From Baffinella frigidus (Eukaryota > Cryptophyceae > Cryptomonadales > Baffinellaceae), in NCBI GenBank assembly GCA_026770585.1, contig MU646312.1, positions 867,398 to 884,576 of the forward strand: DNA of 17,179 nucleotides, in the 5' to 3' direction. Below, piece after piece: positions 1 to 10,000 of the stretch. The position numbers were made by a program, and so were the translations under genes. The notes beneath the pieces are model-generated. The model was not told the origin of the DNA. It saw nothing but the letters and a program-made list of their open reading frames with translations, and made no database searches. Each line of letters starts with the position of its first letter. Position 1 is the first letter of the stretch.

Positions 1-96
1 TATCCGTCAACTTTCGCATCCGTCAACTTTCGCATCCGTCAACTTTCGCATCCGTCAATTTTCGCATCCGTCAACTTTCGCATCCGTCAACTTTTA
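1..96. repeat. 16-bp tandem repeat
   Basis: About six head-to-tail copies of CATCCGTCAACTTTCG with one C-to-T change. It contains the GTCAACTT motif that recurs across the window. 97-200 shows nothing else recognisable. Confidence 0.9.
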
Positions 97-200
97 CCAT
101 TGATCCACAACTTAACGTAACGGGAATTTCTACCGGAGCGTAACGGTTTGCCAATTATTAGGGCCTTGTTAGTGACAGGTTAGTCAACTCGAAAGGGTAC

Positions 201-1069
201 CGCGTCAGGAAGCTCCTCACGGAGGTTGCCGTCGAGAATCAGCATCCGTCTCGCCTCCGCTTCAGAGGCAGTTGACTAACCACACGCTTCCTGGTACTAA
301 TCCCGCCCGGTCGCGTCCGCGTCCCAGTACAAACCTTGCCCGGGTTAGTCAACTCGAAAGGGTACCGCATCAGGAAGCTCCTCGAGGAGGTTGCCGTCGA
401 GCATCAGCATCCGGAGCGCCTTGAGCCGCGTGATCTCCTCGGGAATAACCTGAAGAAAATCCACCACTTTACGCGTAGTTGGTGACTTTTGATCCCTGAT
501 TATTTGGGCTTGAGAGCCGCGTGATCTCCTCGGGAATAACCTGTTTGTTCGGTTCTGAGATTATTGTGAGATTACTATAAGTTATAATGAGTTAAAGTTA
601 GGAGATTATTATAAATTATAATGAGGTATACGTTATTCAAAAGTCAACAATCACGGGTAAAGTGTTTGCTCGAGAGGAGGTTGCCGTCGAGCATCAGCAT
701 CCGCAGAGCTTTGAGCCGCGTGATCTCCTCGGGAATAACCTGAAGAAAATCCACTTTAAGCGCAGGTGTGACTTTTGGATCGCTAATTACTGAAAAAAAT
801 GAGAGCCGCGTGATCTCCTGGGGAATAACCTGTTCAAAAGCCAACATTTTACGCGTGGGTGTTGACTTTTCAATTACGACACTTTACGCGTGGGTGGTGA
901 CTTTTGAATCCGTTGAGCATCAGCATTCGTAGGGCCTTGAGCCGCGTGATCTCCTCGGGAATAACCTGAGGAAAAGAAAAGCCAACACTTTACGCGTGTT
1001 TGGTGACTTTTGAGCGCTGATTAGTTGGGCTTGAGAGCAACAGAGTCGCGTGATCTCTTTGGGAATAAC
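201..1069 (-). pseudogene. Echo array of exon 20 (six copies)
   Basis: 1044-1069, 911-965, 803-829, 671-739 and 513-540 all start at an aacctg acceptor and read VIPEEITRL or a variant (VIPKEI, VIPQEI), ending after 9-24 codons without the donor. 201-254 lacks the start but ends LDGNLREELPDA with donor GTACCC and a new acceptor gcggag. Most copies are followed by the same intron tag, tttacgcgt...gacttttgaatc, showing that exon plus intron was copied. Confidence 0.85.
366..449 (-). CDS. Exon 20, LRR (last complete exon before the window edge)
   Basis: 84 nt, acceptor cttcag, donor GTACCC, phase 0 both sides. It encodes VIPEEITRLKALRMLMLDGN and LLEELPDA, a canonical LRR. Following exons lie beyond position 1. 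Confidence 0.9.
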
Positions 1070-4000
1070 CTGAATAAAATCAAATTACGCGTCAGTGCAG
1101 ACTTTTGAATCACTTAACTGCCGCGGAGTTTAGGGTTTAGGGTTTAGGGTTTAGGCTTTATGGTGCAGGGTTCAGGGTTCAGGGTTTATGGTTCAGGGTT
1201 TAGGGTTGAGGGTTGAGGGTTGAGGGCTCAGAATTGAGGGCATGGGGCGTAGGGTGCCGGTAAGACTTACCTTGATCTGATTGCCGCGGAACTTGGGGTC
1301 TAGGGCTGAGGGTTTAGGGTTTAGGGTTTAGGAACCTTGATCTGATTTCCGCGGAGTTTGAGGCTCGAAAGGGACGAGAGCCGCTGCTTGTCCCAGGGCG
1401 GCTTCCTCACGTCCCCTGCGGTCAGGGTTTAGGGTTTAGGGTTTAGAATTTAGGGGTTAGGGATTAGGTATTACGGTTTGCGATTTAAAATCTTGGTTTT
1501 GGGGTTTAGGGTTTAGGGTTTAGGGTTTAGGGTGTAGGGTTCCGCCCTGGGTTTGTCCCAGGGCGGCTTCCGCACGTCCCCTGCGGTTAGGGATGAGGGG
1601 TTAGTGGTTAGGGTTGAGGGGTTAGAGTTGAGGGCTGAGGGTTTAGGGTTGAGGTTTAAGGTTTAGGGTTCAGGGTTTGGGGTACCAATGAGGATATCGA
1701 GGTTCTGAACGGCGTTCATCGAGCAGGAGAGCGCACGTCAACTTTTGGGGTTAGCCTTCAACTTTTGGTGTTAGCCGTCAACTTTTGGTATTAACTGACG
1801 ACCCGTCAACTCTTGGTTTTGGAGATGTTGAGTGCCGTCAGGACCGAGCGAGAGAGGGACGCGATGCGATATTGGCAGAAGTGAGGGGTTAGGGTTTGGG
1901 GGTATCGAGGAGGAGGTCGAGGCTCTGGACGACGTTCATCGAGCAGGAGAGCAGGTGGGACGTGAGGACGTGGATAGGACGTGCGGACACACGTTTCGGC
2001 AGTGGTTGGGACGTGCGTCCAGCCACGCGGTAGTGGATGAGGACGTGCGGACGTGGACGTGCGGACGTGGAGAGTACCGAGGAGAATATCGAGGTTCTAG
2101 GTTAACCTCTATACCCTATACTTTACACCGTACACTCTAAATTATTTAAATCCTGAACCACACACCCTTAACTTTGACCAGGCGTTCATGGGCGGGCTCG
2201 TCATAAGACGCATAGATTCTTGGATCACTCATTTCCAGGTTTGAGATAATGAAGAAGAAATGAGAGTAATAATGAGGATGACGATGGGTAGGGTACCGAG
2301 GAGTAGGTCGAGGTTCTGGACGGCGTTCATCGAGCAGGAGAGCGCCGTCAGCGAGTCAAAGTTCACCTGCGAGAGACGAGAGTCCTTGTTTTAGGGTTAA
2401 ACCGTAGACACGAAACCCTAATTCTTAAACCCTAAACCATAAGCGGAGAGCCCGTGTTTTGGGGTGAGGGATTAGGGTTTGGATGGCGTCCATGGAATAT
2501 TAGAGAGACGTCAAACTCTGCACAGCAAACACTGAAGACTAAGAGGGGAAGGTCGAGGTTCTGGACGGTGTTCATCGAGCAGGAGAGCGCCGTCAGCGAG
2601 TCAAAGATCACCTGGTTTCGTGGAGAGCGCGTGTTCCAGGGTTAATCCCTAAACCCTCAAACCCGAACTCTGAATTCTTGAACCATAAACCGTGAACCTA
2701 AAGAGCAGAAGAGCGACGGCAGCGAGTCAAAGTTCGCCCAAAGCGGAGAACCTGTGTGAATCTGAAGGGTTAAACCCTAAACCCCAACGCCAACTCCATA
2801 ACTCTAGATTCTGACGCGGAGCAAAAACACTCAGCCTAAAACCGCATCGCTAAATCTGAAGCGGAGAGTCCGTGTTACACGAAACCCTGCACCCTACACA
2901 CTAAAATGAATGGCGTTCATGGAGCAGAAAAGTGAAGCAAGGGAGAAAAAATTCACATGAATTAAGGGTTCAGGTGTGAGGGTTGGTTTTTAGGGTCTAG
3001 GGTTTAGGGTTCAGGGTTTAGGCGTTAGGGTTTCGGGTTTTTGGTCTCTGGTTTCTGGTTTCTGGTTTCTGGTTTCGGGGTTAGGGTTTAGGGTTTAGGG
3101 TTTGGGGTTTAGGTTTTAGGGTTGAGGGTTTAGGGTTTAGGGTTTGGGGTTTGTGGCTGAGGGTGTAGGGCGCACCAGATCCTTCTCCAGGTCCGAAATC
3201 TTGTTCTTGTCCAACGCTAGGTCCTCCAGGTAATTCATCGTAGTCGGAGATGTAAAATCCGGGGTTGTAGTGCTGACAAATTTTAGTGCTGACTAATAGT
3301 GTTGTAGTGCTGACTGATACCATTATAATGCTGACTATTAGTATTATAGTGCTGACTATAAGGTTTGTAGGGTTGGGGGTTAGGGAGGGCGCACCAGATC
3401 CTTCTCGAGGTCCGAAATCTTGTTCTTGTCCAGCGCTAGGTCCTCCAGGTAATTCATCGACAGCACCTTTCAGGGCTTAATGTTTTAGGGGTTGGCATTG
3501 CATCCCCAGCACCTGCAGGGTTTAGGGTTACGGGTTTATCTTTCCTTCCCCGGAAAGTTAACCTCACGAGGATGCGGTACAACCGCGTCAACTTCCGGAG
3601 TGAAAACCTCAAAACAGGCCGCTTTCTAGCCTGGGGCCGAATCCGAGTTAGGTCGCCTCGCGCGGGATTAAGACGCGCCCCATGCCTGTGTTCCGGGTTT
3701 ATCTTTCCTCGCCCGAAATGTCAATTTCCCGGGGATGCGGTACAACGGCGTCAACTTCCGGAGTGAAAACGTCAAGACAGTAGGCCGCCTTCCGAAACCG
3801 AGTTAAGTCACCTCCCACGGGATTGAGACGAGGCCCATGCCCGTGAGTGCCAGACGCGATTTCTCGTTCGCTTCGTGCATCCGACGGAGGCAGCCACGGA
3901 GAAGATTCCGCCAAAGTCAACCCCCGTACAAAACTGTCAACTTCACTGGAACCCCACGCCGTTTCCGGTACCCGTTATGGGTGCCTCTTCTCAAAGTGGA

Positions 4001-7000
4001 CGGGGTTTGTACGGGAGTTGACTTTTGCAAAATCCTCCCGCTAGTGGAGTTAGGTCACCTCGCGCGGGATGTTGACGAGGCCCATGCCCGTGAGTGCCAG
4101 ACGCGATTTCTCGTTCGCTTCGTGCATCCGACGGAGGTGACCACCGGTGAAAAAATGTCAAAGTCAACCTCCGTACAAACTGTCAACTTCACTGGAACCC
4201 CACGCCATTTCAGGTACCAATTACGGGTGCGTATTGTCTAAGTTGACAGTTTTTGTACGGGAGTTGACTTTCACGAAATGTTCCCGCCAGCGAAGTTAGG
4301 TCACCTCGCGCGGGATGTTGATGAGGCCCATGCCCGTGAGTGCCAGACGCGACTTCTCGTTCGCTTCGTGCATCCGACGGAGGTACACGCCTGGGTTGGG
4401 GTTTGGGGTTTGGGGTTGGGGGTTGGGGTGTGCGGTTTGGGGTTTGGGGTTTGGGGTTTGGGGTTTGGGGTTTGGGGTTTGGGGTTTGGCGTTTGGCGTT
4501 TGTGGTTTAGATTAAGTTTCAGAGATGTTCACGGTTTAGGGTGAGTTGAAGAGGTTTTGGGTGAGTTCAAGTTGTTTAGGGTTTAGGGTGAGTGCATGCG
4601 TCGGAGGTACACGCCTGATGTGGGATTTGGGGTTTGGGGTGTGGGATTTGAGATTTGGGGTTTGGGATTTGGGGTCTGGGGTTTATGGTTTATGGTTTAT
4701 GGTTTAGATTTTGGGGTTTGGGGTTTGGGGTTTGGGGTTTGGGGTTTAGGGTTCAGGGTTTAGGGTTCAGTGTTACAGTTTGGGGCTTAGGGTTTAGAGT
4801 GGTTATGTTTAGGGGTTAGGGTTCAGGGGTTACCGTGGGCGGTGATGCCGAGGTCGAAAATGAACTGGGAGGGCATCGTCATGATTCAATTAACTCATTA
4901 GCAATTCAGTAGTAATTCATTAGTAATCCATTAGTAATTCACTAGTAAAGCACTAGTAGTTCATTAGTAATTCATTCGTAGTTGACTGGAAATTTATAAG
5001 TAATTCCTAAGTAATTCACTAGCAATTCGCTCGCTATTAGAAAAATGGGCGAATATCGAGGGCAGTGATGCCGAGGTCGAAGATGAACTTGGAGGGCATC
5101 GTCGTGATCTAATCAATGCATTACAAATTCATTAGTAATTCATTAGTAATTCATTAGTAATTCATTGGTAATCCATCAGCAATCCATTAGCAATTAATTA
5201 GTGGGTTATTACTAATTTACAAGTAATTTATTAGTAATTCATTGTAATTCACTCGGTATTGGAGAAATGGGCTATAGTAGAAATGGGGGAATACCGAGGG
5301 CGGTGATTCCCAGGTCGAAGATGAACTTGGAGGGCATCGTCATGATCTTCTGGTCGTAGAGCAACTCCCGCAGAACCTGTTTCCAGACATTCATTAGTAA
5401 TTACGAATGATTACCTATGAATTACTAATGAATTTCTCATGAATTGCCAATGAATTGCTAATGAATTACTTATGAATTTCTAATGAATTACTAATGGTTT
5501 ATTAATGGTTTAGTGATGGGTTACTGATGGATTGCTAATGAATTGCTAATGGTGATTCCGAGGTCGAAGATGAACTTGGAAGGCATCGTCATGATCTTCT
5601 GGTCGTAGAGCAGCTCCCGCAGCACCTGGTGGGAAAAGCAGAAGACATGAATGTGTTATCACAAGAAATCAATTAGGAAGACCCTTGGTCGGATAGCGAG
5701 GGGGCAACTGCGCCTTTTTAGGAATTAATTTTACAATTTATGAAAAGCAAAACAGAGGGGCGCTGTTACAAGTACTCAATGAGGACGAACTTGAATGATT
5801 ATTACTGTTTCCAATTCATTAGAAATTTCCAGGGCGGTTTCAATACGTCGTGGGGCACACGGAGCAGTGCCCTAGCTCTCTCTGATTAAAACTGCGCTCG
5901 CCGTTTGATACATTTATCCCTTTTCTGCCGAAAAAGGTACGTAATCATTCTTTTTAGCAGGAATCAGGTGTAAGGATTTGAATTTAGCGGAGGACGGTTT
6001 TCCGGGTCTCATAAATCTGGAATTTCTCGGGTCGTTTAGCACCAATTACTCAATTTGTTCAGCTTAGCAAGCCTGACAAGCTGGTGTTTTTTTCATAATT
6101 TTCCATTAAGAGGCGGCTTAATTAAAAAATGCCAAAGTAGACTTTTGGCCTAGATGACGTCCTGAGACGTCGCAGGCACATGAGGGATAATACATTTAGC
6201 GCAGAAACCCAGTACACAAGGGCAGCTAAAACACATTTATGGCGCGGCCAGTTTTATATCTAGTAGCAGGCGCGGAGCGGTACCGTGCAGAAGCCGAGTT
6301 CGAGCGGGAGGGAGCGGATGTTGTTGCCTCGGATGTCGAGTCTACCTAATTAAAACTCGCCTCGCCATACAATATATTTAGCGCAGAAACCCAGTACAAA
6401 CCGGTTGCTAAAACACATTTATAGCGAGTCCAGTTATAAATAGGTACCGTGCAGAAGCCGAGTTCGAGCGGGAGAGAGCGGGTGTTGCTGCCCCGGATGT
6501 CGAGCCTACCTTATTAAAACTCGCCTCGCCATACAATACATATACAACGGAAAATCAGTACAAAAATGCCACTAAAACCATTTTACGACGAGTCCAGTTA
6601 TAATTAGGTACCGTGCAGAAGCCCAGCTCCAGGGGGAGAGAGCGATTGGTGTTGCCCCAGATGTCGAGTCTACCTAATTAAAACTAGCCTCGCCATACAA
6701 TATATTTAGCGCAGAAACCCAGTACAAATCGGTTGCTAAAACACATTTATGGCGCGCCGAGTTGTAAATAAGTACCGTGCAGAAGCCGAGCTCGAGCGGG
6801 AGGGAGCGGATGTTGTTGCCTCTGATGTCGAGCGATCGCAGCTCGCACATCCGCCCTGGTGTAGGGTGTATGGTTAAGGGTTTCATTATCATGTATTTAT
6901 TATTTATTCATTTCATTTTGGGGGTTTAGGATTTAGAGTTTAGGATGTTGGGTTTGGGGTTTGGGGTTGGGGGTTGGGGGTTTGGGGTTTGGGGTTTAGG

Positions 7001-10000
7001 GTTTAGGGTTTGGAGTTTGGGGTTTAGGGTTTAGGGTTTAAGGTTTAGGGTTCAGGGATTAGGGTTTAGGGTTTAGGGTTTAGGGTGTAGGTGCTCAGTT
7101 TAGTCGACGGTCCGAGCAGGGGGGGGTATACCGATTTCGGGGGGCAGGACACCCATGCGGTTGTGCGAGAAATTCTATGTTTGCCTCACTCGGACTTTAC
7201 AGTCCTTTTAAAACACTAATAGGACTGCGGGGCGTGCCAATTTCGGAGGGCACGCCAATGCGGTTGTACGAGAGGTTTGCTAAGACGCAAATTAAAAACG
7301 GTTGTTAAAAAGCGGTACCAATCCGGTTGTTGTCACGGGCTGAAAGAACGACGGTAACCCCCACTCTCTTTTCGAATGGGAACCTCTTCGTGTCCGGGCG
7401 CGGTACCGATTTCAGGAGGGAGGACGCCGGTTGTGCGAGAGGTTCAAGCTCTGCCTCACTCGGTTTGACCGACTATTCTCAAGTTGACACGCTGTATTTG
7501 CGGTACAAATCTGTCAACTTTGGTGCGGAAAAGAGCTCGGGCTCACCAAACTGGTGAGCCTTAATGGACCGAGTCATAGCTAGGAGGCATGTACCGATTT
7601 CAGGAGGGAGGACACCGATGCCTGCGAGATATTGTGGTTCCTCACCGAATTTAGATGCAGTTGACTAACTTCCGCCTTTCCTGGTACAAATCTTGGGCGG
7701 ATGAATCATCGCCCCAGTACAAAATCGCCAGGATTAGTCAACTGTACCTCGTCGAGGGCTTGGAGCTTGTTGAATGACGTAACGGTCCTTTTAAAAAACA
7801 AATAGGACTGCGGGGGGTACCGATTTCGGGGGGGGGGGCGCCGATGCGGTTGGGTGAAAGGTTGAGGTTCCTCACCGAGTGCAGATCGGTCCATCTATTT
7901 TCGTGGTACTAATTAATAACCGCTCAGTACAAAGACATTTAATTAACCGACATTTGGACCGGGTTTGGGGTGTACCGATTTCAGGAGGGAGGACGCCGAT
8001 GCGGTTGTGCGAGAGGTTGAGGTTCCTCACCGAATGTAGGTGTGCCACCTGCCCAGGTTGTGGGTTTTGGGGGTTGAGTTTGGGTTTTGGGTTTCGGGTG
8101 TCGGGTTGAGGGGTGCAGGTGCGTCTGTCAGGGTTTCGGGTTTGGGGTCGCGGGGTCAAGGATTCGAGTTTCGGGTTGAGAAGTTTCGGGTTTCGGGTTT
8201 AGGGGAGAGAGGCGGATAAGCTGGTTGTGTGTTTCGGGTTTTGGGGTTCGGGTTTAGGGGTTTCGGGTTCCTTCACACCATAAACCCTTAACCCGCGGTT
8301 AGGTGATTCGGGTTTCGGAACTGGGGGAGAGGCTCATCTGGTTGGACGCGAGGTTGAGCTCCAGGAGCCACGTCGTCTAATCGCTCCTTAACAAAAAATA
8401 CGTAAAGCCGGTGCATGTCTCATTTCAACACAAAGAGCTTGCCACAGTGGGATTAGCGGGACCTCGGGTGTGGGGTTTCGGATCTCGGGAGGTTCCCCGA
8501 TATTTTCAGGGTTGACATCAAAAAAACATAAAGGGTTGAGGAGACAAAACCTCGGATGAGAGACGGATGAGCTGGTTGTGCGCGAGGTTGAGTTCCAGGA
8601 GCCACGTCATCGATCCCAGCTGGTTCGGGAGATCCACCTGTTCACACGGACACGACCATTTTTACATCCAATTATTGGCGGACACGACCTTTTATGTATC
8701 CACTTGTTGCCGGACAAGACCTTTTATATATCCACTTATTGTCGGATACGACATTGGTTACATCTACTTGTTAGGTTGAGCTTCAGGAGCCACGTCGCCG
8801 ACCCCAGCTGGTTCGGATCCACCTGTTGGTGGACACGACACTGGTTATATCCACTTTTTGGCGGACACGACACTGTTATCCACACGGTGGGCTACCAAGG
8901 TTTCGTTGGGGCTAGAATTCAGGGTATTACGTGACCGCATTGCACCAGGAAATCCTCCAAGTTAATTGCCTTAAGGCAAGTCGACTTGTTTTTAAAGGTT
9001 CGTAGTCCACCGTGTGGAGACAAGACATTGTTAGACGAACGAGATGTTGGTTGTATCCACTTGTTGCCGGACATGACATTAGTTATCCCTTCAAGTGGCG
9101 AGTAGGCGCATACGCCCTACGGTAGGGCCGTAGGACCTGCCTAGGACCTCTTGGTGGCCAAATTTGACCAGCTCGCCACTTAAGGGATATCCAGTTGCTG
9201 GCGGACACGACTCGGTTAGGAACATGGTGAGGGATTCAGGTTTCAGGGTTTAGGGTGTGGGATGTGGGGTTCAGGGTTTGGGGGACAGAGTTTAGGGCTC
9301 AGAGTTCAGGGTTCAGGGTTTAGGGTTTCTGGCTTACGGTTTAGGGCTCAGGGTTCAGGGTCCAAGGTCCAGTGTTCGGGATACAGAGTTTAGGGCTTGG
9401 GGTTTAGTTTATGGTTTGGGGTTTAGGGGTTAGGGTGAAGGGGGGGTTGGTTTATGGTTTGGGGTTCAGAGTGAAGGGTGAAGGGGGGGTTAGTTTATGG
9501 TTTGGGGGTTAGGGTTTAGAGTGAAGGGGGGGTTAGATGAAGGGAGGGTTAGTTTATGGTTTGAGGTTTAGGGTGAAGGGTGAAGGGAGGGTTAGTTTAT
9601 GGTTTGGGGTTGAGGGTTTAGGATGAAAGGGGGGGGGGGGACCATTCCAGTGTTGGAGATGTCAAAGACGCGCGACTTTTTAGAGTCAACCTGGTTGAGG
9701 GGTTCGGGTTTGGGGTTTCTGGTTCAGGGTTCAGGGTTTGGGGTTTGGGGTTTGGGGTTTGGGGTTTAGGGTTTAGGGTTTAGGGTTTAGGTTTTCGGAG
9801 TTAGGGTTCAGGGTTCAAGGTTTAGGGATGAGGGTGAAGGGAGTCGACCATAGCGCGCCAGAAGGCAAAAACAGCCTCATCCCCTCCCCGCATCAGGTTC
9901 GCTGGTACCCCCTGGGTTTGAGTTTGGGGTTTAGGGTGTAGGCCCATGGTTTAGGTTTCAGCTGGTTGTGGGCGAGAGGTTTGGGGTTTGGGGTTGAGGG

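Larger units (their letters stand above)
3657..4614 (-). pseudogene. Echo array of exon 16 (four copies)
   Basis: 4059-4136 and 3812-3888 contain nearly the whole exon from LRRMHEANEKSRLALTGMGL to the GTGAC donor, but their upstream ends lack an AG. 3657-3684 keeps MGRVLIPRE with a GC in place of the GT donor. 4592-4614 keeps the 5' end (VYLRRMH) and acceptor only. Donor ends at 4305, 4059 and 3812 are 246 and 247 bp apart, so this is a tandem array of exon plus intron. Confidence 0.85.
4834..5625 (-). pseudogene. Echoes of exon 15 (three copies)
   Basis: 5551-5625 has the acceptor and all but the last few codons, then breaks into AATTGCTAAT repeat with no donor. 5057-5108 has a chance acceptor (attag) and ITTMPSKFIFDLGITAL but the donor is mutated (GATATT). 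4834-4884 keeps the 3' part and donor GTAACC but no acceptor, with an in-frame stop upstream. Only 5295-5376 is complete. Confidence 0.82.
8640..9215. repeat. About 32-bp minisatellite
   Basis: Diverged tandem units built on ATCCACTTGTTGGCGGACAC then GACATTGGTT; seen at 8640-8770, 8815-8885, 9030-9083 and 9190-9215. It is interrupted by an exon 12 echo and by two inverted-repeat inserts. Confidence 0.8.

Noticed and set aside
1-96. CRISPR-like array
   Set aside because: Units are contiguous 16-bp repeats without spacers, in a eukaryotic intron setting.
3572-4241. Plus-strand frame with MPVSARRDFSFASCIRR
   Set aside because: It is the complement of exon 16 copies, whose minus-strand frame fits phases and the LRR pattern.
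4278-4544. Plus-strand open frames with GLGFGVWGLGFGVWG-type protein
   Set aside because: They are translations of a GGGGTTT satellite whose 7-base period gives a 21-base codon cycle; they also overlap the minus-strand exon 16.
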